Origin: Callaeas wilsoni
Taxonomy: Eukaryota > Chordata > Aves > Passeriformes > Callaeidae
Length of the DNA stretch: 64,000 nucleotides
Direction: 5' to 3'
NCBI GenBank assembly: GCA_013398955.1
Contig: VWPU01003220.1
Location: 434,001 to 498,000 of the forward strand
The notes under the pieces were generated by a model. The model made no database searches, was not told the origin of the DNA, and saw nothing but the letters and a program-made list of their open reading frames with translations. The position numbers and the translations under genes are program-made. Numbering within the stretch: the first letter of the stretch is position 1; each line of letters starts with the position of its first letter. Shown here in pieces: positions 41,307-52,800 of this stretch.

Positions 41307-42364
41307 ACAAAAGCAATAAAAGAAGTCGCATTCTGACATATAATAAATATTAGAGGGATTGGCCAGAAAGCAGGTCACAGCACATTGTAAAACCATGTAA
41401 AACATCACAATAGAAGAACTCTTGTGGCTTCATTGTAATTCTGCAATACCAATCTTATAAGAAATTAAATTCAGATCTCTAAATTACTTACTATGCTTCC
41501 TGTCTTTAAGAGATTTAAACAAGTTTCAGCTGATTAGAAATAGCAGCTTTGAGGATACTATTTGTTCTTGTAAATCAGATTTGTCATGTTTTGAGAAACA
41601 AATGGGGAAAGTATTTCTGTAAGGAAATATGTGTTTCTGGGGGATGAGACAAGAAGGAATAAACAGAGAGAAACAGACATTTTTTCTGCAGTCCTTATGA
41701 AATTAAGGTGTCTGGGACCCTTCCCTAGACAATGGTACAAGATTAATAAGCTCTATGCATGAAAATGGTTTTGTTTGAATATGGAAAAATGGATCCATAA
41801 TAGATATTTGTGACTAAATAAGTAACAAGGGCCTGACTGGGTGATTGCCTGGGGATATGTACGCAGTCTAATTTAGTAATAATTTCCATCCCTCTCTGCT
41901 CAATGAACAAATAAACAACTCTTGCATGACAAGTAAACGCTGATGCAACACTGGCAACATTAATTAGACCTTATGGAAAACATCACTACAAAATGGACAA
42001 AAATTAGAGTTAAAAATTCCACTGTGGCTGTATCATACAGGTCTAAATATATCCGGCTTAATAATAAAAGAAAATAGACTTTTAAATTTGTATTTGAGCT
42101 TCTGGATTTTTGAATACAATGTACTGTGAAAGGCTTTGATCTCATTAGTCTCTGTTAGTCAGTGCTGTTTTACTGCATCTAACCAAAGAAAAATAAATGG
42201 CATAATTGTCCTAAAGAAATTTCCATTTCTATTCTTTGGGTTTCTTATCTGTGCTCTTCTTGGCACAGGCCTTTGACTTCCTTATCACTTCATAAGGATA
42301 ACTTTTTAAGAATCTATTTTGATTTTCTTGCAGTTCCCTACAAACTTTCTACTTGGAGAGCTCT

Positions 42365-42897
42365 TTAAGGCACCGTTGGGAGGAAAGGGTTAAGAGCAGA
42401 AGAGTGGAGAGGAGGATGGTAGATTCCAAGAGACCTTGCAGGTGGAAATAGAGGCCTGGAGAGTATCACAGTGGAAAACCCCATATGCTATGCCCACCGC
42501 TGTCTATCCTCTGTCTGTTTTGAGAAACAGAATTTCTGTGTAGGGATAACGTAGGTGTTTTGAGGGACTCCGAGGCACTCTCAGGGATGTGCTTGAGCTG
42601 CCTGTTTTGGGAGAGAGAAGATCAGAGCTCAGAGATCATGAACAGCGCAGAGATCACAGCAGGGTGGTAAGCTCCGCATGCGTGGGCCCCCAATAAGTGG
42701 GTGCAAAGAACAGCCCTGCCACCCCCCAGGAGGGACTGAGCCTGACGATTCCTGCGTTCCCGCTCCTGTGTCTCCGCCCAGGTGCTGCTTTGGGATCCTC
42801 TGGTAAGTGAGGTAATGAAATAAATTTACTCTTTTCATTTCAGATGTAGTCTGGTGGTTGTTCTGCCTGCCCTGCCCGTGTTGACTCCCACAGCACG
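42365..42897 (+). mobile_element. Probable second ERV solo LTR
   Basis: A roughly 530-bp block is GC-richer than the flanking intron. Near its right end it holds a polyadenylation signal AATAAA at 42819-42824, about 70 bp before a CCCACAGCA terminus, an R-U5-like layout. The left end could be the TGGGAGG near 42378. No family was recognised and no clean target-site duplication was established. It could instead be another repeat class or unique sequence. Confidence 0.45.
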
Positions 42898-43338
42898 TAA
42901 AACCCCTTTACTTGCTCTTTCTCTTTTTTCCTTACAGTGCTTTTAAGGAACAGGTCAAGATAAAATACACTGTTAACGATCCTCACGATGTCAGGTTACT
43001 GCCTCCCTTTGGTGAAACTTAACCAGATTTTCTTTATATTGCAAAACACCTCCAGCCACATCTTTACAACTTTTTAAAAACTTTGACAGGTGTAAGGTAA
43101 ATTCACGTTTCATGGAATAGACCAAGACAATCCTTAGCAATGTAGGAAAGCCATATCCAGCTTTTTTACGGATTTCAACATTGACCAGGAAAGTGCTGCA
43201 TAGCCACATCACAAACCATCCAAGCTGAAGCCATCTTCCACCCTTAACTCTAACTAAATTACAGTCAGGGATGCAGGATTCACAGGGATAGAAAGCACAA
43301 CAGTGGGAGGCAGTGTGATACTGCAGCCTAGTGGGTCC

Positions 43339-43361
43339 ATTATTTATCTAGGATAAATAAT
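43339..43361. repeat. Perfect short palindrome, 10-bp arms with 3-bp spacer
   Basis: ATTATTTATC, spacer TAG, then GATAAATAAT. The arms are exact reverse complements and include a GATA core on each strand. Such AT-rich palindromes are expected occasionally by chance in a window this size. Confidence 0.85.
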
Positions 43362-43819
43362 TCCTGTGTTTCAGCTCTTTACCTTAAGGCTATTGATGTG
43401 CTTCACATGAAACAGTCACATCTTTATCAATTTGGGATAGTTGCTTTTTTTTTTCTGTAAGGAATGTGAATATGCGTCAACGGATATTTAACTATATTTT
43501 CAGGGCTCAGGTTCATTGTTATTCAAAATCCTTTATATTCAGATTATTTAGTCAGATGTTCGATTACTTGACAGAGCTTAAAACACAATTGTTCTGGTTT
43601 TAAAACATGTGATATCAATATATACATGAAAGAAAAATTAAAAAGATGTTTTTGAGTCTAATTATGCAAAATATAATCTCAGGCTACAAAGCATTTCATC
43701 GAATAAAATTTGAAAAGAATTTCAGAGGGATCTTCAAATTCATCAGAGGCAGAGAGATAATTAACATAACCTAATTAATCTCCTTGTTGTAGTGAGCCAT
43801 TTGCTAAGCAGTTGAGCGC

Positions 43820-43834
43820 ACACTAGATGGCAGA
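43820..43834 (+). promoter_or_regulatory. Candidate CTCF-binding motif
   Basis: The plus strand reads ACACTAGATGGCAGA, which keeps the CASYAGRKGGCRS centre of the CTCF consensus and departs from it at the first and last positions. It lies about 410 bp downstream (in gene sense) of the first PDZ3 exon. Confidence 0.4.
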
Positions 43835-44241
43835 CGGAGTACACATGATTTCACCCTACTGCTTGTTCTCCTCCAAGAAAAGCTGAAATTGAGAAATATC
43901 CTTGGACTCAGTAGTGTGTTTTGGGAAAAATGGAACTGGATGACGGGCCAAAATATAGGATGCTTAGGCCTGCACTGTGCTTAGGTCCTCTCTGCAGTGT
44001 CGCCATAGTGTAGGTAGCATTAAGCAGCCAAAAGTCTCATTCCCAGCTGACCGCAAGTAACACCAGTAAAAAATGCTCTAAAACCCAAGCGTGCAACAAC
44101 CAAAAAAACCTCAGGAATAAACTGTCTGCAGCTCAGATTTCGCAACACGGAAACGAGAAACACGTCTTGGTGTGTCCCTTGCAGTATAGACAAAGAACAA
44201 GATGAAGTAGCTGGTCAGGAAAGCCCAGCAGCAATACTTAC

Positions 44242-44398
44242 AGATAAGATTTGATCTCCTCGCTGCAGCTCTCCGCTGAGATCCGCTGGCCCACCTGCGA
44301 GGATGAAAGACACGAAAATGCCTTCCCCGTCTTCACCTCCCACTATGTTGAAACCAAGTCCTGTGGAGCCCTTGTGCAGGATGATTTTTCGAGGCTCT
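44242..44398 (-). CDS. DLG2: DLG2 internal exon: N-terminal half of PDZ3
   Basis: The minus-strand reading gives 52 codons after one split base, starting [10 protein letters not shown] and ending [11 protein letters not shown]. It holds the PDZ carboxylate-binding loop GLGF inside [12 protein letters not shown], followed by [22 protein letters not shown]. These are the beta-A to beta-D strands and first helix of a Dlg-type PDZ3, which binds C-terminal class I peptides such as those of neuroligins. The acceptor is TTTCTGTACAG (AG at 44400-44399) and the donor is GTAAGT (from 44241). The exon begins in phase 2 and ends in phase 0. GELQRGDQ points to DLG2 rather than DLG1, DLG3 or DLG4, which as I recall them have R-K or R-R at this place. 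KIIL is like human DLG3 while mammalian DLG2 has KVVL, so the single exon is slightly ambiguous; the neighbouring exons settle it. An apparent longer open frame at its 5' side is intron read-through from a TTG codon, not a real N terminus. Confidence 0.97.
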
Positions 44399-46249
44399 CT
44401 GTACAGAAACAAAATGATAATGTTTATGCACTCAAACCTCTTACTGTGTATGCATTTTTCATAGCATCTTAAGCATACGATATTTGCTTAAGACACAATG
44501 GCCTGCTATTGTCTAAAGAAATCATTTAATAAATGACATAGCTGTTATCTGGTGAAGAGATAAGGTAAGAATCAACTAGCATTATTTTTTTTTCCTCATA
44601 GTTGAACTCAAACATCTCTATTAATTTCACCCCACTGGAGTAATTTTCACTATGTTAAGTTACAAATTTATTAAAAGAAAAACCAAAACACTGAATATAT
44701 TTAATAGTCTAATTTATAGCAATACTATATATACAGGTAGAATCAATCTTTATATGGTACCTTTTTATTTTAACTTCCAGTCTTGCTTTTGCAACAAACG
44801 AACAAAGAAAAAACTTAGAACTCCAAGCAAAGCAATGGCAGTTGTGTTTGATCCTGACAGATTTGGAGCAAATAACATTTATATGATCAAGCTAATACAG
44901 CAGAATCTCATTAAAAACTCCAATTTGACATTATCAGGATCTTGCATTTGTTAAGTTGTGATTTAACACTGCAGCTTTATCACTGAACCAGCCCAAGGGG
45001 TACCTGCTTTTGCCACGCTCATTAAAAAAATATTAATTATGATAGCAATTAATAAATAATAACAGGTATATCTCAAACATCTCTTTTCATCTGTAAATTG
45101 AAAACAGACCCAGAGGATGTAAACATAACATGCAATTTACTGATGGGAAAACTTATTTCCAGAAATAGCTAACTTTCCTAAGCAATCAAGGTAGCATCCT
45201 TGAGAAAGGGTCCCAAATATTCTTGTTCCCAGTCTCTACATACGAGGCCTCAGACCTGGCTCTCCCTTGGATACACAAGCACACACAACCACATATACAT
45301 ACACACACTCCATGTTTATTGGTACTTACCCCATTTCAAACCCCTCTAACTATTTAATTTTCAGAAAAAGTACAAATGCTGTTATATTAGTGTGTATAAA
45401 TTTCAAGCTCAGCCCGGCTGGGCACATACATATAAGCATCTGTGACTCGTCCCAGAGAAATAGGATGCTCTACTCATTTTCTAATTTTACAAATAAAAGT
45501 TGCCAGCAATACAAACACACAGCATATGCAGCAACATTCTCCAGAATGCTTCTTGTAAACAAGATTCAATATTTCCTCCATACTATAGAGCAGTTCTGAA
45601 TCACACAGATCGATTTTTAATTTCCATTTTGTTTTTAAAGTAAAGAAAAAGAAGGAAGAGAAGTGATTAATTAAGGGATGCCTTATTTGGCATTGGAGTT
45701 TAATCTTACGGATACATGGAGAATTTATCTTGATATGATACTTCTGAAATCACAGGCAGTTGTTCATCTTTGTCCCGTGCTAATATTCAAATGGTATCCC
45801 CAACTTGATCATGATGTTAAAATAACATCTCAGGTTTCTGAAACCGAAGTTTCATATTTTTGAAAGAGAAGAATAAGGCAAAGTATTAGTCCTACTCTGT
45901 ATGGTTTTTCATCTCTTAACTTTTTTAACATTGTAAAGTAAGAAAACAGTTAAAAATACAGCTGTGAGCAAAAGATACATTGCACTGAGTTCATGTATTT
46001 TTCGAAGTATTTTTAGGAATCAGAATTTAAAGGTAGAGGCTTTTTTTCTTTTGCATCATTGCTGTTGATTTGCCTTGTAGAACTCCTTTAACACCTTGTT
46101 AAATAAGTGCAGAGTAGACATAATGTGATCCAGAATCTAAGAAGTCTAAACAGGTTTTTAATTAGAAGTGTGGCCTGGGGGTTGAAGCAGAACTAGGACA
46201 GTGAGCTGAAAGCACGGTTTCTCTTCTCTGCTTAGCCCATGCACTGCTG

Positions 46250-46390
46250 AGTGTTCTTGGCAACTCATTTGTTCTTCCAGCTTCAGATTCCTTATCCACA
46301 AAATGATACGGTGACACTTGTCATCTTCAAGTCCTACACGTCAGAAATACTTTGCAAGAGTTGAGCAACTGCCGTTTATTATTTACCAGA
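46250..46390 (+). repeat. MIR-like SINE remnant
   Basis: CTTGGCAACTCATTTGTTCT, then CTTCAGATTCCTTATCC and ACAAAATGATACGGTGAC, match the MIR layout of a cttgggcaagtcactta block, a cctcagtttcctcatc block and a gtaaaatggggat block. A possible 3' end reads GCCGTTTATTATTT. Identification is by eye only. Confidence 0.5.
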
Positions 46391-47695
46391 ATATTGAGGA
46401 AAAAGCGGCAGCAAAGTCAAACCAATATATTTGCATGCTCTGCTGGTGAGAAAACAGAAGAGATCTTGTTCAAAATGAAAATGAGTATTTTCACATATGA
46501 CAGGCAGCTTGGATCAAATAGTTGAAAGCCAGTGCCATGGGCAAAACTAGGTCAATACAACTGGGTATCTACTGAATAGTAAGCTGTGCAGCTCAACAAA
46601 ATGTTGGCCCAGTTATTAATCCCTGTTTCTGATCAAGTCAGCAGATTTATGCCCAAAATGCTGCCAGTGCTGTTTTATAATTTTGGCCTTTTGACAGCAA
46701 AATTCACATTCTGCTCTTGGATGATTATGTTCAGAGGAAGTTCAGACAATAATGGGAAAATGTCAGAAGCTGTGATTAGAATGCAGTGGGTTTCTGCCCC
46801 TGCTCTTTTGCCTAATAAGGTCATTTCAGTCATGACTCAGATTTGGCTGAATAGAGGCTGACCATCCCTAACATGTCTTCGTATTTCTTTCATATCTGAG
46901 TATCCTGCAGAATCTGAAAGGTGGACTCAAGAACACGAAAGTGTTGTTGTCACCATTATAAAAATAACCTTTATCCATAACTGTACTGCAAAAGCGATAG
47001 GAAGTAGAATGTATATGCCAGTTCACCTTAACATAAAAAGTAAGTTTTAAAAATATGTAGTTGCTCACACTTGTGTAGTGTACTTAGAATGACAATTAAA
47101 AAAAAGGACTTATGATGGTAAAAAAGTTGATACAAAATTTAGGAAGCTGAAGTAGGAAAAAATATTTCTTAAGCAAATGAACTACAATACCAGCCACTGC
47201 CCGGGTGATCTTTTAAGAGTGATGCAGAAATCAGTTACCTGCCAATGCTTTATCAACATTCCCTGAAAAGTCTCGCTTTGATAAAGCTGTATATGAGAAT
47301 GTTACATATTTTATTGCCTGGTATAAAAGTTACAGTTGACTCTTAATATGATATTTAAGGAGCACCTAAGCACAGGTGTTCCAATTTTTCTTGAATACGT
47401 GGGAAGCAACATTAGGAAAAATTCCTTTGCCTGTGTTAAAAATCTTTATGAATGCAGCTCCAGTACACATGAGAGAATGTCAGACAAAATGCACATAAAT
47501 GCTGTAAAGGAGATGATGGAATCAAACACTTAAAGATGACATGATGATGGGAGAGGTGAGAAGTGAAAGAAAAGCAACTCAAATGTGAACGATGCTTTCT
47601 TGCAGTCAATGCGCTCAGAATGTGCAGTTGTCTGCAGAAAACAGCAACTAAGGCAGAAGTAATTTCAGGGCAACGTAATTTAAAATGGAGGTGGT

Positions 47696-47880
47696 TGGGC
47701 AGAGGAACAGGTTCCTCAGGGTAGTGGTCACAGCACCACACGTGACAGAGTTCAAGAAGTGTTTGGACAACTCTCTCAGGCACATGGTGTGACTCTTGGG
47801 GATGACCTGTGCAGGGCCAGGAGTTGGATTTAATGATCCTTGTGGGTCCCTTCCAACTCAGGATATTCTATGATTCTCTG
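47696..47880 (+). repeat. CR1 LINE 3' fragment, different subfamily
   Basis: The plus strand shows AGTTCAAGAAGTGTTTGGAC, CTCTCAGGCACATGGTGTGA, TGTGCAGGGCCAGGAGTTGG and GGGTCCCTTCCAACTCAGGA, then TATTCTATGATTCTCTG. This wording differs from the other CR1 copies in the window and fits a separate avian CR1 subfamily. The terminal octamer is well kept. Confidence 0.9.
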
Positions 47881-48207
47881 AAAACGTTTTCTTTGGAGAC
47901 AATAGATGGCACTCTGTAGCTACTCTGGAAAAAGGAGCAGTCTGACATCCAGTGTTTCTGAAATTCATGTTTCAGCCTCCAGCTTTAACTATTTATCCCA
48001 TTTACAATTTCTTCTGTGATAAATACAGCTGAAGGTAACTTCGTAGGTGCTAACAAAGCGTACTAGCACTTTAATTTGGTGTGTGCATGTTTTATACCCT
48101 CCTGCAGCTCTGTACCACATACAAACAGAGAAGAGCAGCAGGGGAAATCAAGCAGAAATTAGAAAGGAGTGCGAGATGAAAACATTCCTGGACTGACAGA
48201 AGGCAGC

Positions 48208-48269
48208 AGAAGGGAGGGAAAAAAAAAGGGAAGGGAAAAAAAGAAAGAAAAGAGGAAAGAAGAGAGAAA
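48208..48269. repeat. Pure polypurine tract, 62 nt
   Basis: Every base from 48208 to 48269 on the plus strand is A or G, including GGGAGGG, a run of nine or more A, GGGAAGGG and repeated GAAA/GGAAAG blocks. Purine richness continues with few interruptions to about 48350. On the DLG2 transcript this is a long pyrimidine run within an intron. Confidence 0.92.
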
Positions 48270-49604
48270 TCAGAATAAAGGGAGACAGTGCTTATGTAAA
48301 GGAGTAGAGGGAAGGAAATAAATGGTAGGGAAAGAAGAGAGGAAGATTTAGATTAATAGATCCAGGACTAAAGGAGCAAATAAAGTGCTGCAATCCACAC
48401 AAATTTACAGGCTGAGAAATCAATGGCAGAATCAATTTGGATGGAGTTGGTTACTTGCTTTAGGGAACGCATCAGGTCAGATTCTGTAAATCACATTATA
48501 AACTGCAGGCCTGATGTAAGAGCAAAGGATTACTAAATCAGTATTTGAAACCAATAAGTAGTAACAAACCAGAGTGGGTAGAATGTCAACACTTAAGAAA
48601 ATGTCTTCTGTCATAAAAATGCAATGACCAAAAATAAATCAAAGTGCAGCATTTCTCTCCTTAACAGTTTTTTTTTGGTTTATGCATGTTTAACTTGTAC
48701 ATTATCTTGAAAACAGCAAGTGCTTTTTATTTACTACTTTTATTTACTACTGTACTGAGTATTTGGTTTGATCAGTTTACTTTTAACAAACAGAAAATGA
48801 CAAGATAAAAAATGTGACTATTCCTATCATTCCTCTATAGACTGGAATCCATGGTAATTATAGATCTAATTTAAAAGATTCAAGTGGGACTGATAAATGA
48901 AGGGGAAGAGCTTTCTAAAAACAAGTAATTCTTATAATAATTAACTGAAAGAAAATCCATGATTAAATTGATTATTTTGTGCTGCTGGCAACATTATAGA
49001 GTCAGTTTTAGTATTCATCTCACATTGACACAGCTCTGTCCTTCTGTTTCTTTTGTACCATCTACAAAATTGGAGTGTTGACACAGTTTTGTGCTTTTTG
49101 AAACACCTACAGAAATATTAAGCAATACTGGGTGCTTTCAAATATCAGACCCTAGAGAATTCTTCCATTTTATACAATCAATGAGGTATCCCAAATCTGC
49201 AGAGGCTTAGAAATATGGCTTTGATCCTGATTTGGCTGCAGGTTTTTTGTTGTTTAGGCTTTTAAAAAACTTTTTTCCTTTTCGTTGTTGTTGGTTTTTT
49301 TGCCTTTCCTCCCCTCCTGCCACAAATTGCTGTTTTCTTCACAAAGGATGTTGAAAGCCTACAGAAATTCATGCATATGTTGGCTTGGTGTTATAGTAAC
49401 ACAGATCACAGAAAGCCCAGAAGAATATTTATCTTATTGCTTACATTAGGGTAGCATCAATATACAAGTCAGGCCCCACAACCTTTGTACACTTATGTAG
49501 TGCAACAGAACCCATCCCAGCTACTTGAATCAGCAAATAGCAGGAGGGAAAGTTGAAGTTGTAAGAAGTTGTATTAGTTGGGTGAAGTCACATTAGTATA
49601 TTAG

Positions 49605-49886
49605 GGAGAAGAGCATGCAAGGGACAGGACAAGAAGAAATGGCTTTAAATTGAAGCAGGGTAGATTTAGATTAAACATAAGGAAGAACATATCTACTGTG
49701 AGGCTGGTGAGGCACTGGCACACGTTGTGCCAGTGGATGCCCCATCCCTGGAAGTGTTCAAGGCCAGGCTGAATGGGCATTTGAGCAACCTGGTCTAGTG
49801 AAAGGTGTCCCTGCCAATGGCAGAGGGGTTGGAACTGGATGATCTTTAAAGTCCTTTCCAACCCAAGCCGTTCTGTGATACTGTGA
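49605..49886 (+). repeat. CR1 LINE 3' fragment, the longest in the window
   Basis: It runs from about GAGCATGCAAGGGACAGGAC through TTAGATTAAACATAAGGAAG, GCCCCATCCCTGGAAGTGTT and CAACCTGGTCTAGTGAAAGG, to a terminal TTCTGTGATACTGTG. About 280 bp of CR1 3' end is preserved on the plus strand. Two minus-strand open frames over it (86 and 69 codons) are shadows of the repeat. Confidence 0.92.
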
Positions 49887-52800
49887 AAGAACCCACCCCA
49901 AATCTAAGGCATCAAGGCCCCTTCTCTTGAGCACTATAAATATGTTGCTTGGCTTCTGACAATCCACAGTGTGAGCATTGAGTTACCTCGGAGTCATTTG
50001 GCTAATCAAGCCATTTCTTTCTCACAATGATAATTCTAGTTTTCCTCTCACGCTTCAAAAAATTCTGATAAATAACTGTGTGTTTATTTCTGTCAACCAA
50101 AGGACATTCATACTGGAAGGACCTAAAAAAAGGTGGTTCAAATAGATCGTTCATTCTTCTTCTCAGCATTTAACACAGGAAGATAGGAGGGACAGACTAT
50201 GTGCCAGTGTGCGTGATGGTTTAAAACTGGATTCATAAAACAAGAGATAATATGAAATTCTAAGTGGTTGATGGCCTGAAATACTCACACACACCTTTTT
50301 AAAAGGCTTCGAGTTTTGGTGAAACCAAGCTTTCTTTGTATAGATTTTCTTTCATACTTCTACAACTCTTGCTTCACACAAGAGAAAAATCTGTCTGTAC
50401 TGCTCTCATCTATTGTTTTATTGTAGTGTCACTTCTATTGCATCTTGGCTTTTACTCTTCCCCTTGTTGTTCCCCTTGTAGGGTTGGCAAAATCTTTCCA
50501 CTATGATGTGAAACAACTCCACCCCTTGCTTTCCTCCTCAGCCCTCCCTGTCATCTGCCTTTGTCTCAGTGACCAAAGCACCAGGACCTGGCAGTGGCAG
50601 GGAGCTGGCAGACCTTCCTTTCTCCAGTTCCCAGTCCTTCACCACCTCATAGCACCTCACACCAGTGTTGCACCTGTGTCACACATCAGTGTTGCACCTG
50701 AGCCTGTGAGGTCTGATCCCTGACAGTGACTTTAGGTAGTGTTATCCTACTTTCAAGCATGATTGAAAATAACAAAATAAGGAAGCCTTCCTCTGATCGA
50801 CTGCTTTTATACTGACCATCACAGTCCAGAGGGGTAACTTTGCCTGCATAAACTGAAACAACGTTTTGGCCTCGTGCGGACTGTTCACTATCACCACCTG
50901 TAACTGATTAGTGATTTATTATTTCATTTTACCAAATATTGGTATACTAACAACTAAGCATTCAACCTTTAATAAAATATACGTTTATCAGATCACATAG
51001 CAAAATATCGCTTTGCCTACTACAGTTACCCTGGCTGTTTGAAACAAGTATTTTGTCTGTTTATTTGACTATGGATTCCGTGGCATTTCTTGTTCATTGA
51101 ATGTGTAAAAGGAATGGCTTATTCTAATTTTAATAATGACTACAATTTTAATGCATTTATTCTGCAAACATCATGCCTAAATTGTCACAAACTTTAAGGT
51201 ATACTTAATATGAGGGAACCTACTGGGATCCTGGTTTCAACCTGACTGATGCATGTGTGATTGCACTGGGTTATACAAGTGCAACTGGTTTTGTTCTGTA
51301 GCAAGACCTCTGGACTTTAGCAACTTTCATTTTATCTTTTGTAGAGAAATTAAAGCCTGCACACCAGGCAAAGTTTTCTGCTTGCAGACAGCAAGATGGA
51401 ATTGGCATACAGGAATAATCTTTCTGATTTGAAAAACTGGTCTGCATTTTTACCACGACACCTGACATTTACTTTAAATGCACAGGAGTCTGTCTCCTGG
51501 GTTTGAGAAATCTCATTGATTTCTAGAGAGATAATGTAGAACAGCTAATATGCTCTTTAGCTCTATAAGGGAGGTGATTATTCTTGTCTGCCTGTTCATT
51601 TATCCTTTGTCTCACATACTCACTTGTCTCTCTTCCCTGTTCCAGGAGGTATATTATTTACACGCTAATAATCAAAATATATCCTGAAAACTGCATCTCT
51701 GTTCCACCTGCTACACTCAGCACAGGCAATTCCATACTAGAAAGGTTTGCTGTGCATCTTGCTTTTAGAAACTATTGGTTCCATATTGAAACCACTGTTC
51801 TAAAAACTATTACTTACAGCATTCAATAACTCTATTTACCATGAATGCTCCAGCTTTACAGTTTGTAAACAAAGCTGGATGAGATGGAACTGGTGAGAGG
51901 CAACAGAATTGCACTACCAGAAGACAGAACTATTCAAAAGCTCAGAGAATACCTAAAAATAGCAGTGCCTCTAAGCCATGTTTCAAAATATCAATACACA
52001 GGCCGCTAGTAGCAAGCATCTGAAATTACTTTATAGAAGACACTTTTGAAACAAAAAGCAGTCTGTAATAGCTGTTCTATTCAGAATAAAAATTCTTATC
52101 CTTAGTCATAGTTCTAATGCTGTTTATTTATGTATAAATATTTTTATATATATTTTAGATAATCAGACACGTTGATTAATAGTTGTAATACTTCCATCAA
52201 AAGACTCGATCAAATAAATTGAAATCCCAGTTTCTAAGAGTTGGCTGGTAGCATACAAAATTCAGTTTAGTGAGGATGCCAAAAGCAGAGAGAAGAGATG
52301 TCAGACATCACTAACATTACAGCTTTGTGTGCTAGTACAGCAGGATTTCAAAAAAACCCAGGGCTGTTTTCAACCAATATTTTTCCTATTTTGGATACTC
52401 ACAGCTAAGATTATTCATTAAAATAATTTCAAAAAACTCGAAACAACAAAGTTTAGAGTTTTGAAAACATTAGAGTTTTCTTGTTTTTTAAACCATGCAA
52501 ATAAAACATTAGGGAAGTTGCTAATGATGACCCTAAACACCTCTGAAGTTCATGCCTTTATACACATAATAAATCTGTACACCTTGTGTACCGTTATTAC
52601 ACTGTGAAGAATATATGGCTTGAATATAAAGGAAAAATATTCTTTAAAGATGTCTTAAATTTTCTCACCTGGCCACTCATTTTGTTGCTGGACATGAAGT
52701 CCACAAAAGCCCTCTCCAATAAAAAATAAATTGTTTTGCATATTCATCCATCACCTAGTTGAAAAAAAGCTATTCAAGTTCTTTGAAAATCTATTCTGGC

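Larger units (their letters stand above)
26390..44241 (-). other. DLG2: DLG2 intron splitting PDZ3 (17,852 nt)
   Basis: This is a complete GT/AG intron interrupting PDZ3 between the codons for Ser and Val of ILSVNG, in phase 0. It carries CR1 fragments at 27822-28008 and 41233-41306, MIR-like fragments at 40008-40140 and 41138-41212, and a probable LTR at 42365-42897. It also holds a CpG-richer patch with a CTCF-type motif near 40745, a second CTCF-like motif at 43820, and an inverted repeat pair at 33490-33531 and 34974-35015. No internal exon with DLG2 similarity was seen. Confidence 0.93.

Noticed and set aside
44242..44398. Assignment to DLG3, because of KIILHKG
   Set aside because: [20 protein letters not shown] and the SHSQHSTATR linker all favour DLG2.
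44399..44412. Apparent N-terminal extension MFLYR before the first PDZ3 exon
   Set aside because: The initiating codon is TTG and the sequence is the splice acceptor region TTTCTGTACAG; it is intron read-through.
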